Shown: positions 37,706 to 46,888 of the stretch, in pieces
Layout of the letters: each line of letters begins with the position of its first letter
Numbering within the stretch: the first letter of the stretch is position 1
NCBI RefSeq assembly: GCF_032878875.1
Contig: NZ_CP118157.1
Coordinates: forward strand, 558,001 to 622,000
Length of the DNA: 64,000 nt
Origin: Microbacterium sp. AB
Lineage (GTDB): Bacteria; Actinomycetota; Actinomycetes; Actinomycetales; Microbacteriaceae
Reading direction: 5' to 3'
Notes under the pieces: generated by a model
Told to the model about the DNA's origin: nothing
What the model saw: only the letters and a program-made list of their open reading frames with translations
Database searches by the model: none
Translations under genes and position numbers: made by a program

Positions 37706-38896
37706 GTGGGGGCACCGAGAGCGGAGAGGCTGCACGCGCTCGACGGCGTGCGCGGTGCGGCGGCGTTCGTGGTGGTCCTCTACCACGTCAGCCTCATCGC
37801 GCGTCCGTTCGCCGAGGACGGCACGGCGCGGCTCATCTGGGAGACGGCGACCGAGACGCCGCTGAAGCTCGGCTTCGCGGGCACCGAGGCCGTGCAGGTG
37901 TTCTTCGTGCTGTCCGGCCTCGTGGTCACGCTGCCGGCGCTGCGGGACGGGTTCTCCTGGCCGGGCTACTACGCGTCGCGCCTCGTGCGCCTCTATCTGC
38001 CGGTGTGGGCGGCCATCCTCCTGTCGGTGGCGCTCGTCGTGGCCCTCCCGCGCGATCCCGCTCAGGTCACGGCCGACGTCTGGATCGTGAACGCCAACAT
38101 CGTCACGCCAGACTGGGTGCTCGCGCTCCGCGAGGCATCCCTGACGCCCGCGTCCTACGACACCGTCAACACGCTGTGGTCGCTGCGCTGGGAGCTCCTG
38201 TTCAGCATCCTCCTCCCCGTGTTCGCGGCGGTCGCGCTGCTGCTGCGCCGGTGGGCGTGGCCCGTCGCCGCCGTGTGCGTCCTCGCGATGGTCGCGGGCC
38301 GCATGCTCGACGAGCGGCCCCTCGACCTCGATGCGCTCGTCTACCTCCCGACGTTCCTCCTCGGGTGCCTCATCGCCGTGCGCCTCGACGACGTGACGGC
38401 GTGGGCGCGCCGGCGCCCGCGCCCGATGCTGTGGCTGGCGCTGGGCGTGGGGTCGGCGCTCCTCCTCATCGCGGCGTGGTGGACCCGTCCGTTCATCCCC
38501 GCCTCCACGCCCCTGAGCGACGCCGTCTGGGGGCTCGCCGGAGCGGGCGCGGCGGGACTCGTCCTCGTCGTCGTCTGCTCGCCCCTCGCAGGGCGGCTCA
38601 TGCAGACGGGCGTCATGCGGTGGCTCGGCAGCATCTCGTTCAGCCTCTACCTCGTCCACGCCCCCGTGCTCGCCACGCTGGCGTTCGCCTGGGGCGACGA
38701 GAACTGGCCGCTCGTCGGGCTCGTCGGGCTCCCGCTCAGCATCGTCGTCGCCTGGCTGTTCTTCATCGTGGCGGAGCGGCCGTCGCACCGGGCCGCGCGT
38801 GCCGCAGGCCGGCGCGTCGCGGCGCTGTTCAGCGGGCCAGGCGGAGGCGCTTCCGCCGATGCGCGCGACGCATCGCCCGGCCCCACTCGCGCGTGA
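37706..38896 (+). CDS. Acyltransferase family 3 (OafA/YrhL-type) membrane protein
   Basis: The 396-residue protein has the family entry HALDGVRGAAAFVVVLYHV with the catalytic His, then FFVLSGLVVTLPAL and about ten membrane segments. Such enzymes O-acylate cell-surface glycans. There is no fused SGNH domain. The last 68 bp overlap the convergent glycosyltransferase gene, and the two may modify the same surface polymer, though that is speculation. Confidence 0.9.
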   Translation: MGAPRAERLHALDGVRGAAAFVVVLYHVSLIARPFAEDGTARLIWETATETPLKLGFAGTEAVQVFFVLSGLVVTLPALRDGFSWPGYYASRLVRLYLPVWAAILLSVALVVALPRDPAQVTADVWIVNANIVTPDWVLALREASLTPASYDTVNTLWSLRWELLFSILLPVFAAVALLLRRWAWPVAAVCVLAMVAGRMLDERPLDLDALVYLPTFLLGCLIAVRLDDVTAWARRRPRPMLWLALGVGSALLLIAAWWTRPFIPASTPLSDAVWGLAGAGAAGLVLVVVCSPLAGRLMQTGVMRWLGSISFSLYLVHAPVLATLAFAWGDENWPLVGLVGLPLSIVVAWLFFIVAERPSHRAARAAGRRVAALFSGPGGGASADARDASPGPTRA

Positions 38897-40268
38897 CGGC
38901 CTCGTCGGTGAAGCGCTGCGCGGACGACACCGCCGCCGCGCGCATCCGGGCCCGGTCCCGTTCGGGCAGGGCGACGAACCGCTCGACGGCCGCCGACAGC
39001 GCCTCCTCGTCGCCCGCGGGCACGAGGAAGCCGTTCACGCCGTCGCGGATGACGTCGGCCGGTCCGTAGGGCACGTCGTAGGCGATCGGCACGCAGCCGG
39101 CGGCCAGCGCCTCGACGAGCACGAGGGGGAAGCCCTCCGACGTCGAGGCGGACAGCAGGAACGACGCCTCCGCGAGCCTCGTCGCCGCGTCCGCGGAGTG
39201 GCCGCGGAGGCGCACGCCGTCGCCGGCGAGCCCCGCCAGGGCGTCGCGCTCCTCGCCGTCGCCCCACACGTCGAGCTCGACGTCCGCCCCTCGCGCCCGA
39301 GCCGCGTGCACGGCGCGGATCGCGTGTCCGACGCGCTTGCGGGGCGTGAGGCTCGCCAGCATGATCCCGGCCCCCGCCCGTCGCTCGAGGGAGGGGGACG
39401 GGGGCAGGTCGCGGCTGTTCGCGATCACCTCGAGAGTGCGGCGGCGGCCGAGCAGCGCGACGACGTCGTCGCGCTGACGCCGGGTGAGCAGGACGACCGC
39501 GTCGAAGCCGCCGAGGTTCTCGAACACCTTCCGGCGCGACTCGCGGAGGGGCGCGTGGGGGCGGCGGGTGCCGACGAGGTGGGACGCGTGGACGACGTGC
39601 ATCGTCACGGCGCGCGGGCGCCGGTACTCGAGCGCCCACTGGGCGACGGTCTTGCTGTCGACGACGAGGAAGGCCGGGCCCGATGCCGTGAGCCGGTCGA
39701 GCCACGCGTGGTAGAGGTGCGCGATGCGCCCCCACGAGCGCACCGGCCGGCCGTCGCCGTCGCAGAGCACGACCGACTTGCCGCCCTGCGTTCCGCGCTC
39801 CTTCCCGTCGCGGCGCTCCGACAGCAGGAGCGATCCGTCCTCGCGGAAGTGATCGGTCTGCAGGATGCCGCCGTCGGCGCCCGAGCGCACGCGGCTGAGG
39901 ACGAGGTCTCCGCGTCGGCGCTCCGTGATGCGCTCGCTCGGATCCGGCGGGAGCTCCGACAGCGGTGTGAACGGATGGCGGTCGAGTCTCGCCGAGCCGC
40001 CGGGGAGGGCGTTCTGCCGAAGCCAGTCCCAGATGTTGAGCAGCCGCATCCCCTCGATGAGGTCTCCGGCCGCGCGGAGCCTCGCCTCGCGCTCCGGATA
40101 CCCGGGGTCCGGATCGAACGTGAGGACCGTCACGGGCTGCCCGCCGAGTCGGACGAAGGCCCGGCTCCTGTGGAGCATCGCCGACGTCATCCCGCCCCAG
40201 GAGTCCTCGATCGCCCACGTGAGGGCGAACTGCCGGCCCGGGGGGAGCGTCGCGGTGATGTGCATCAC
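38829..40268 (-). CDS. Glycosyltransferase family 4 (teichoic-acid/TagE-like)
   Basis: The 479-residue protein has a GT4 GT-B C-terminal half: GAGIMLASLTPRKRVGHAIRA, VELDVWGDGEERDALAGLA and the donor-binding SASTSEGFPLVLVEALAAGCVPIAYDV. The N-terminal half, with AIEDSWGGMTSAMLHRSRAF, resembles poly(glycerol-phosphate) glucosyltransferases. It lacks membrane segments and probably acts at the inner membrane face. GTG 40268 lies 6 bases after TAGGCT. The next codon is also an ATG. Confidence 0.85.
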   Translation of the reverse strand: MMHITATLPPGRQFALTWAIEDSWGGMTSAMLHRSRAFVRLGGQPVTVLTFDPDPGYPEREARLRAAGDLIEGMRLLNIWDWLRQNALPGGSARLDRHPFTPLSELPPDPSERITERRRGDLVLSRVRSGADGGILQTDHFREDGSLLLSERRDGKERGTQGGKSVVLCDGDGRPVRSWGRIAHLYHAWLDRLTASGPAFLVVDSKTVAQWALEYRRPRAVTMHVVHASHLVGTRRPHAPLRESRRKVFENLGGFDAVVLLTRRQRDDVVALLGRRRTLEVIANSRDLPPSPSLERRAGAGIMLASLTPRKRVGHAIRAVHAARARGADVELDVWGDGEERDALAGLAGDGVRLRGHSADAATRLAEASFLLSASTSEGFPLVLVEALAAGCVPIAYDVPYGPADVIRDGVNGFLVPAGDEEALSAAVERFVALPERDRARMRAAAVSSAQRFTDEAVTREWGRAMRRAHRRKRLRLAR

Positions 40269-40274
40269 GCCGAG

Positions 40275-40280
40275 AGCCTA
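40275..40280 (-). promoter_or_regulatory. -10 box TAGGCT of the glycosyltransferase gene
   Basis: The box ends 6 bases before GTG 40268 on the minus strand. Confidence 0.5.
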
Positions 40281-40375
40281 GGGGGGATGTCTGCACGGCT
40301 CCGGGGAAACGCCGGTCGCGTGCGAAACGTGGCGGGGGCGCCGGACGCCCCTGTCGGGGTCTGAGCGAACGGATA

Positions 40376-40404
40376 TTGTTTCGTGTGGGTTTGAGTTGTA
40401 TTCT
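40376..40404 (+). promoter_or_regulatory. Promoter of the fructose operon
   Basis: TTGTTT (40376-40381) and TATTCT (40399-40404) are 17 bp apart, the best consensus promoter in the window, in an A+T-rich patch. TGTGGGT occurs at 40384-40390 and again at 40404-40410, exactly 20 bp apart, a possible site for the DeoR-type repressor. Confidence 0.7.
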
Positions 40405-40427
40405 GTGGGTATCCGAAGGAGGATCGC

Positions 40428-41207
40428 ATGTACGCGACGGAGCGCAGGGAGCTCATCGAGCAGGCGCTGAGCGAGCACTCCCGCGTCGCGGTCGCCGATC
40501 TGTCCGTGCGGCTCGGGGTGACGACCGAGACCGTGCGCCGCGATCTCGCCGTGCTCGAGCAGGCGGGCGTCCTGCGACGCGTGCACGGCGGCGCCGTCCC
40601 CGCCGGACGCGGCAGCCTCGCCGAGGCCGATCTGCGCGAGCGGTCCGGGCGCCACGGCGCGTCGAAGCGCGCCATCGCGACGCGGGCGCTCGACGTGCTC
40701 GGACACGACTTCAGCGGCTCCCTGCTCATCGACGCGGGCACGACGACGGCCGCGCTCGCCGATCTCCTGCCGGCCAGGCTCGCCGGAGCGCGCGTCGAGA
40801 TCGTCACGCATGCCGTCGCGATCGCGGCGGCGCTCGGCGCGACCGACGAGATCGCGTTGTCGGTCGTCGGCGGAAGGCTCCGCGGGCTGACGGGGGCCGC
40901 CGTCGGCGCGAGCACCGTCGAGGCGATCGATTCGCTGCGCCCCGAGATCGCCTTCGTCGGGACCAACGGGCTCACGGCCGACTTCGGCCTGAGCACGCCC
41001 GACCCCGACGAAGCCGACGTCAAGCGCGCCATCGTGCGCGCCGCGCGCCGCGTCATCCTCCTCGCCGACGCCTCGAAGTTCGGCGGGGAGTCGCTGCAGC
41101 GGTTCGCCCGCCTCGACGAGGTCGACCTCCTCGTCACCGATCGAGAGCCCGACGACGCGCTCGCGGAAGCCCTCGAGAACGCAGAAGTGGAGGTGTGGGT
41201 CGCATGA
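40428..41207 (+). CDS. fruR: DeoR-family regulator of the fructose operon
   Basis: The 259-residue repressor has an N-terminal DeoR winged helix (RRELIEQALSEHSRVAVADLSVRLGVTTETVRRDLAVLEQAG) and a sugar-phosphate-binding DeoRC domain (IDAGTTTAALADLL onward). In such operons fructose 1-phosphate usually relieves repression. AAGGAGG at 40416-40422 gives a strong ribosome site 5 bases before ATG 40428. The fruK start overlaps its stop (ATGA). Confidence 0.92.
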   Translation: MYATERRELIEQALSEHSRVAVADLSVRLGVTTETVRRDLAVLEQAGVLRRVHGGAVPAGRGSLAEADLRERSGRHGASKRAIATRALDVLGHDFSGSLLIDAGTTTAALADLLPARLAGARVEIVTHAVAIAAALGATDEIALSVVGGRLRGLTGAAVGASTVEAIDSLRPEIAFVGTNGLTADFGLSTPDPDEADVKRAIVRAARRVILLADASKFGGESLQRFARLDEVDLLVTDREPDDALAEALENAEVEVWVA

Positions 41208-42154
41208 TCGTCACCCTCACCGCGAACCCGTCGCTGGACCGCACCGTCGTGCTCGCCGAGCCGCTGCGGCCGGGCGAGGTGCAGCAGGCGGTGGCGTCGC
41301 ACGAGGACCCCGGCGGCAAGGGCGTCAACGTCGCGCGGGTCCTGCGCGGATCCGGCTCCGACGCGCTCGCGGTGCTCCCGCTCGCCGAGGGCGATCCCTA
41401 CGCCGGCGTCCTCGCGGACGCCGTCGCGGCCCGAGCCGTGCCGGTCGCGGGCCTGGCGCGTTCCAACATCGCCGTCACCGACCCCGCCGGCACGACGACG
41501 AAGGTCAACCTGCCGGGGGCAGAGCTCTCGGCCGAGGAGGCGGACGCCCTCGTCGACGCGGTCGTCGTGGCCGCGCGAGATGCACGCGCGGAGGCCGTCG
41601 CGCTGTGCGGCTCGCTCCCGCCCGGCGTCGACGACGGCTTCTACGCGCGCGTCGCCGCGGCCGTGCGCGCGGGCGTCGATCCCGCGCCGCTCGTCGTCGT
41701 GGACACCTCGGGACCGGCGCTCGCCGCGACCGTGGCGTCGGCGCACCCCGATCTCATCAAGCCGAACGAGCTCGAGCTCGCCGAGCTCGCGGGCGTCGGC
41801 GTGCCGGCGGGGCCCGACCTCGTCGACGCCGTCGCGCGCATCGCGCGCGAGGTCGTCCCGGCGAAGGTGGGCGCCGCGCTCGTCACGCTGGGCGGCGAGG
41901 GAGCCGTGCTCGTGACGGCGGACGGCGCGTGGCACGCGCCCATCCCCGCCGGCGTGCAGGTGCAGAGCACCGTCGGCGCGGGCGACAGCTCGCTCGCCGG
42001 GTACCTGCTGGCGTTCCTCGCCGGCGCGAGCGAGGACGACCTCCTCCGCAGCGCCGTCCGCTACGGCTCCGCGACGGCCTCGCTGCCCGGAACGCAGCTC
42101 GCCTCCCCCGCCGACCTCCCGGCCGGCGACATCCCCGTCCGCGCGATCCCCTGA
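41204..42154 (+). CDS. fruK: 1-phosphofructokinase
   Basis: The 316-residue PfkB-family kinase converts fructose 1-phosphate to fructose 1,6-bisphosphate. MIVTLTANPSLDRTV is the LacC/FruK start signature, with DPGGKGVNVARVL for sugar binding and TVGAGDSSLAGYLLAF carrying the catalytic Asp near the C-terminus. ATG 41204 overlaps the regulator stop. Confidence 0.95.
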   Translation: MIVTLTANPSLDRTVVLAEPLRPGEVQQAVASHEDPGGKGVNVARVLRGSGSDALAVLPLAEGDPYAGVLADAVAARAVPVAGLARSNIAVTDPAGTTTKVNLPGAELSAEEADALVDAVVVAARDARAEAVALCGSLPPGVDDGFYARVAAAVRAGVDPAPLVVVDTSGPALAATVASAHPDLIKPNELELAELAGVGVPAGPDLVDAVARIAREVVPAKVGAALVTLGGEGAVLVTADGAWHAPIPAGVQVQSTVGAGDSSLAGYLLAFLAGASEDDLLRSAVRYGSATASLPGTQLASPADLPAGDIPVRAIP

Positions 42155-42194
42155 GCGCGCGCTCCCCCCACCCGAACCAGATCAGGAGGGCATC

Positions 42195-44222
42195 GTGTCC
42201 ACCATCACCACCCAGCTCGTCAGTCTCGACGAGGACCTCGGAGCAGACAAGGAGGCTGTGCTCCGCGCCCTCTCCGCGCGTTTCGTCGCCCAGGGCCGTG
42301 CCCGTGACGCCGACGAGCTCTTCGCCGCGGCGTGGGCGCGCGAGGAGACCGACGCGACGGGCCTGCCCGGCGGCATCGCCATCCCCCACGCCAAGAGCGC
42401 CACCGTCACGGAGGCCTCGCTCGCCTTCGCCCGCCTCTCGCCGGGCGTCGACTTCGGCGCCTCCGACGGCCCCGCGGACATCGTCTTCATGATCGCCGCC
42501 CCCGACACGGCGGCGGAGGAGCATCTCGCCGTGCTGTCGGCCCTCGCGCGCCACCTCATGGACGAGGACTTCCTCGCGGCCCTGCGTGCCGCGAAGGACG
42601 CCGAGGAGGCCGTCGCGATCGTCCGCGCCGCGATCGGCGAGGACGGGGGAGAGGCGCCGTCGGCTCCGCAGGCCGCGGCCGCCGCGGCCCCCGTCGAGGA
42701 CGGCCCCCGCGTCGACGGGCATCCCGCGCGCATCGTCGCGGTCACGGCCTGCGCGACGGGCATCGCCCACACCTACATGGCGGCGGACGCCCTGACGGCC
42801 GCCGCGAAGAAGGCGGGCGTCGAGTTCGCCGTCGAGCCCCAGGGCTCGAGCGGCTACGACCCCTTCGACCCCCGGACGATCTCCGAGGCCGACGCCGTGA
42901 TCTTCGCGGTCGACGTCGACGTGCGCGAGCCGCAGCGCTTCGCGGGCAAGCCCGTCGTCCGCCGCCCCGTCAAGGCCGGCATCGAGCACGCCTCCGAGCT
43001 CATCGCCCAGGCGGTCGCCGCGGCGACCGACCCGTCGGCCGAGCGCGTGAGCGGCGACGCGTCCGCCGCCGCGGCCGCCTCGAACGCCCCCGCGGAGTCG
43101 TTCGGCGCGCGCATCCAGCGCGTCCTGCTCACGGGCGTGTCGTACATGATCCCGTTCGTCGCGGGCGGCGGTCTGCTCATGGCGCTGGGCTTCCTGTTCG
43201 GCGGCTTCGAGATCAACGCCTCGGCCAACGACATCGTCGTGAGCAATGCGCTGTGGAACCTGCCGGACGGCGGCCTCACGGAGTACCTCGGGGCGGTCCT
43301 CTTCGCGATCGGCAACATCTCGATGAGCTTCCTCGTCGCGGCGCTCGCGGGCTACATCGCCTTCGCGATCGCCGACAGGCCGGGCCTCGCGCCGGGCTTC
43401 GTCGCCGGATCGGTCGCGGTGCTCATGAGCGCGGGCTTCATCGGCGGCATCGTCGGCGGCCTGCTCGCCGGCCTCGCGGCCTGGTGGCTCGGCTCGCTCA
43501 AGGTCCCGAGGTGGCTGCGCGGCCTCATGCCGGTCGTCATCATCCCGCTGCTGGCCTCGATCTTCGCCTCCGGGCTGCTGGTGCTCTTCCTCGGGTCGCC
43601 GATCGCGGCGCTCATGGCCCTCATGACGGAAGGGCTCAACAACCTCGCCGGCTCCGGCCTCATCGTCGTCGTGGGCATCATCCTCGGCCTCATGATGTGC
43701 TTCGACCTCGGCGGCCCCGTCAACAAGGTCGCCTACGCGTTCGCCGTCGCGAGCCTCGGCGACGCCTCCGCCACGAACACCGTGCCGTACCTCATCATGG
43801 GCGCCGTCATGACGGCGGGGATGGTGCCGCCGCTGGCCATGGCGCTCGCGTCGACCGTGCTCGCGCGCAAGGAGTTCACCGCCCCCGAGCGGGAGAACGG
43901 CAAGGCGGCCTGGCTGCTGGGCCTGTCGTTCATCTCGGAGGGCGCCATCCCGTTCGCCGCGGCGGACCCGCTGCGCGTCATCCCGGCCTCGATGCTCGGC
44001 GGCGCGGTGACCGGCGCGCTCACGATGCTCTTCGGCGTCGGCTCGCGCGCGCCCCACGGCGGGATCTTCGTGTTCTTCGCGATCGACCCGCTGTGGGGCT
44101 TCGCGCTGGCGCTCCTCGCGGGGACGGTGGTCGCGGCCTTCGCCGTGGTCTTCCTCAAGAGGTTCGCCCGCAGGCGCGAGAACGTCGTCGTGGCGGCGCA
44201 GGCGGAGGCCGTCGCGGCGTAG
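42195..44222 (+). CDS. fruA: PTS fructose transporter subunit IIABC
   Basis: The 675-residue enzyme II has IIA with phospho-His65 (GGIAIPHAK), IIB with phospho-Cys186 (VTACATGIAHTYMAA) and a IIC domain of about nine membrane segments beginning near 310. It imports fructose as fructose 1-phosphate for FruK. GTG 42195 has AGGAGGG 4 bases upstream. A very strong hairpin follows 17 bases after the stop. Confidence 0.95.
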   Translation: MSTITTQLVSLDEDLGADKEAVLRALSARFVAQGRARDADELFAAAWAREETDATGLPGGIAIPHAKSATVTEASLAFARLSPGVDFGASDGPADIVFMIAAPDTAAEEHLAVLSALARHLMDEDFLAALRAAKDAEEAVAIVRAAIGEDGGEAPSAPQAAAAAAPVEDGPRVDGHPARIVAVTACATGIAHTYMAADALTAAAKKAGVEFAVEPQGSSGYDPFDPRTISEADAVIFAVDVDVREPQRFAGKPVVRRPVKAGIEHASELIAQAVAAATDPSAERVSGDASAAAAASNAPAESFGARIQRVLLTGVSYMIPFVAGGGLLMALGFLFGGFEINASANDIVVSNALWNLPDGGLTEYLGAVLFAIGNISMSFLVAALAGYIAFAIADRPGLAPGFVAGSVAVLMSAGFIGGIVGGLLAGLAAWWLGSLKVPRWLRGLMPVVIIPLLASIFASGLLVLFLGSPIAALMALMTEGLNNLAGSGLIVVVGIILGLMMCFDLGGPVNKVAYAFAVASLGDASATNTVPYLIMGAVMTAGMVPPLAMALASTVLARKEFTAPERENGKAAWLLGLSFISEGAIPFAAADPLRVIPASMLGGAVTGALTMLFGVGSRAPHGGIFVFFAIDPLWGFALALLAGTVVAAFAVVFLKRFARRRENVVVAAQAEAVAA

Positions 44223-44239
44223 CCGTCCCGCAGCGCTCG

Positions 44240-44289
44240 ACGACGAAGGAGGGCGCCCCGTGTTCGCACGGGGCGCCCTCCTTCGTCGT
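44240..44289. terminator. Perfect 23-bp hairpin terminator after fruA
   Basis: Arms 44240-44262 and 44267-44289 are exact reverse complements around a TTCG tetraloop, an unusually stable RNA loop. There is no T-run. It lies between convergent fruA and the YhgE/Pip gene, so it can serve both strands. Confidence 0.88.
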
Positions 44290-44305
44290 GTGCGGCGTGC
44301 GCGGC

Positions 44306-46888
44306 TCAGCCGGCGAGCACCGCCTTCGTCGAGACCGTGCGCTCGCGGACGACCGCGAACGTCGTCACGACGAAGGCGATCACGGTCCAGAGCACGAGAC
44401 CGGCGATCGCACCGCCCATCCCGCCGGAATCGGCGATCAGGGCGAGCAGGGCGGAGTAGGCGGGCGCCGTGGGCAGGACGCCCGCGATGTCTCCGAGGGC
44501 TCCGGGGATGGTCGAGACGACGCTCGTGGCCAGGGCGAGCGTCCCCACGATCGCGGCGATCCAGCGCCCGGCGCCGCCGAAGAGCGCCACGAGCGCCTGG
44601 TTCACGGCCGCGAAGGCGACGCCGACCAGGGCGCTGAGCCCGAGCAGGGGCGCGAACGTCGCCGCGTCGTACTCGGCGGTGAGCTGCACGATGACCGCGA
44701 CGATCGCGCCCTGAGCCGCCCCGACGAGCGCGGCCGGCAGGAGGGCGCCCGCCGCGAGCAGCGCCGACGGACGCCGGGAGGTGAGCGCCCGGCCGGTCAC
44801 GGAGCGCAGCGCGACGAAGGTCGCGAGGCTGCCGAACCAGAGGACGAGCGTGACGAGCAGGGGGATGGCCGATGCGCCGAAGAGCTCGAGCGCGGACGCG
44901 TCGGCGGACACGGGATCGGCGACGACGGATGCGAGGTCGCTCGCCTCGTCGTCGCTGTACGACGGGAGGGACTCCGAGGCCTGCGAGAGGCCGTCGCCGA
45001 GGGTCGTCGCGCCGTCGCCGAGCTGGCCGATGCCGTCGCCCAGCTCGGCGGCGCCCGTCGCGAGCCCGGAGGCGCCGTCGCCGAGCGGGACCGTGCCGGC
45101 CTCCAGCTGGCCGGCTCCGCTCGCGAGCTGGGTGGCTCCGCCCGCGAGCGCGCCGATGCCCGTGGCGAGCTCGTCGGCGCCGGTCGAGAGCTCGCTCGCA
45201 CCCGACTCCGCCTGTCCGGCTCCGTCGGCGAGCTGGGAGGACCCGTCGGAGAGCTGCGCGGCGCCGTCCGACAGCTGGGCGGCTCCGCCCGACAGGGCGC
45301 CGACGCCTCCGGCGAGCTCGTCGGCGCCTCCGGCGAGCGCGCCGACGCCGTCGGCGAGGGCCGTCGCGCCTCCGGCGAGCTCTCCCGCCCCGCCCGCGAG
45401 CTCGCCCGCCCCGCCCGCGAGCTCGCCCGCACCGGTCGTCGACGCGTCGGCGCCCTGCGCGATCCCGGTGAGCGCGGTCGAGAGCTGCCCTGCGCCCTCG
45501 CCCGCCGCGCGCAGCTGCCCGCCGATCTCGGCGGGCGCCTCCTGCGCGAACCGGGCGAGACCCGCGGAGGTGCCGGCTGCTGCGGTCTGCGCCGTGTTCG
45601 CGCCGTCGACGAGCGCCGCGAGCTGCGCGCAGTACTCGGGTGCGGCGCCGGAGACGGCGCACTGCTCGCTGAGTGCGGCGAGGCCCTGCGCGACGCCCGC
45701 GGTCGCCTGAGCCGATCCGTCGGCCGCGGTGGTGAGCTCGGCGGGCACGAGCCCGTCGCTCTCGATCCGATCCGCGCCCGCGTTCAGCTGCGTCTGCAGG
45801 TCGGCCGCCCCCTGCTGCGTCTGATGCGTGCCGTCGGCCAGCGTCGCGAGCCCCGCCGCGAGCGCGTCGGCGCCGCTCTTGAGCCCCGCCGCGCCATCCG
45901 ACACCTGCGTCGCGCCCTCGGCGAGCGAGGCCGCGCCGTCGGAGCTCTGCCTCGCGCCGTCGGCGAGCTGCGCGGCGCCGCCGGAGGCCTCCGTCGCTCC
46001 GCCGGCGAGCTGCGTGGCGCCGTCGGCGAGGGAGCCGGCGCCGGTCGCCAGCTCGCCGGCGCCCGACTGGAGGCCGGCGACGCCGCCGGAGAGCTGGCCT
46101 GCTCCGTCGGACAGCTGCGACGCTCCCGCGCTCGCCTCGTTCGCTCCCCCCGCCAGCTCGCCCGCTCCGGAGGAGAGCTCCCCGGCGCCGTCGCCGAGCT
46201 GGCCGATGCCGTCGGCGAGCTGCGTCGCGCCGTCGGAGAGCTGCCCCGCGCCGTCCTGCGCCTCGGTCGCCCCGTCGGCGAGCTGCGTCGCGCCGTCCGC
46301 GGCCTCGCCGAGCTGCTCGCCGAGCGTCGTGAAGCTCACGAAGACGTTCTCGAGCGTCGACTCCGACAGCGACGACCCGAGGGTCGACGCCGCGACGGAG
46401 GCGATCTGGTTCGTGATGGCGCCGTCGACGATGCGCGCATCCGGCGCGGTCGTCACGTCGATCGTGGCCTGCGTCGGGTCGGCGTCCTCCCCCGACAGGG
46501 ACTTCGAGGAGGACAGCGCCGAGGCGGAGAAGTCCTCGGGGATGGTGATGACCGCCTGGTACGTGCCGTCGGCGAGGCCTTCCGCGGCGTCGTCGTCGTT
46601 GGAGATCACCCAGTCGAGGTTGCTGTCGAGGTCGTCCGACCCCTCGACGAGACCGGCCGCCAGCTGGCGGCCCAGGGGCACGGTCTGCCCGTCGACCTCG
46701 GTGCCGTCGTCGTCGTTCACGATCGCGGCCGTCATGTTGTCGAGGCGCTCGGTGGGCTGGTCGAGCGCGGCGACGAGGACGCCGCCGATGAGCGCGGGCA
46801 GCAGGAGCACCCCGGCCAGCGTGAGCCAGGTGACCGGCCGGCGCGACTGGGCGCGTTCGATGGCCAGGGGACGTCGTGCACGGGTCAT
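44306..46888 (-). CDS. YhgE/Pip-domain ABC-2-type membrane protein with heptad repeats
   Basis: The 860-residue protein has one N-terminal membrane segment (about 20-42), a YhgE-type globular region (LDNMTAAIVNDDDGTEVDGQ and so on), two long blocks of xxxLxxG heptads and six C-terminal membrane segments of the ABC-2 permease type. Such proteins (YhgE/Pip, EsaA-like) are linked to export across thick envelopes and to phage infection in Gram-positives. Its ATG overlaps the stop of the MMPL gene, so the two are coupled. The heptads are about 24 units (residues 199-366) and 22 units (486-639). Confidence 0.88.
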   Translation of the reverse strand: MTRARRPLAIERAQSRRPVTWLTLAGVLLLPALIGGVLVAALDQPTERLDNMTAAIVNDDDGTEVDGQTVPLGRQLAAGLVEGSDDLDSNLDWVISNDDDAAEGLADGTYQAVITIPEDFSASALSSSKSLSGEDADPTQATIDVTTAPDARIVDGAITNQIASVAASTLGSSLSESTLENVFVSFTTLGEQLGEAADGATQLADGATEAQDGAGQLSDGATQLADGIGQLGDGAGELSSGAGELAGGANEASAGASQLSDGAGQLSGGVAGLQSGAGELATGAGSLADGATQLAGGATEASGGAAQLADGARQSSDGAASLAEGATQVSDGAAGLKSGADALAAGLATLADGTHQTQQGAADLQTQLNAGADRIESDGLVPAELTTAADGSAQATAGVAQGLAALSEQCAVSGAAPEYCAQLAALVDGANTAQTAAAGTSAGLARFAQEAPAEIGGQLRAAGEGAGQLSTALTGIAQGADASTTGAGELAGGAGELAGGAGELAGGATALADGVGALAGGADELAGGVGALSGGAAQLSDGAAQLSDGSSQLADGAGQAESGASELSTGADELATGIGALAGGATQLASGAGQLEAGTVPLGDGASGLATGAAELGDGIGQLGDGATTLGDGLSQASESLPSYSDDEASDLASVVADPVSADASALELFGASAIPLLVTLVLWFGSLATFVALRSVTGRALTSRRPSALLAAGALLPAALVGAAQGAIVAVIVQLTAEYDAATFAPLLGLSALVGVAFAAVNQALVALFGGAGRWIAAIVGTLALATSVVSTIPGALGDIAGVLPTAPAYSALLALIADSGGMGGAIAGLVLWTVIAFVVTTFAVVRERTVSTKAVLAG
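44972..45433 (-). repeat. Heptad-coding repeat block 2 (about 22 units)
   Basis: The DNA encodes successive seven-residue units such as GAGELAG and GAAQLSD. The 21-bp period is imperfect at DNA level but strong at protein level. Confidence 0.85.
45791..46294 (-). repeat. Heptad-coding repeat block 1 (about 24 units)
   Basis: Seven-residue units such as GATQLAD and GAGQLSD follow without interruption. The pattern fits the xxxLxxG heptad family. The blocks are separated by about 120 non-repeat residues with two cysteines. Confidence 0.85.

Noticed and set aside
45791..46294. Possible CRISPR or satellite array in the repeat-rich region
   Set aside because: The 21-bp periodicity is protein-coding heptads without spacers. 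No cas genes are present.
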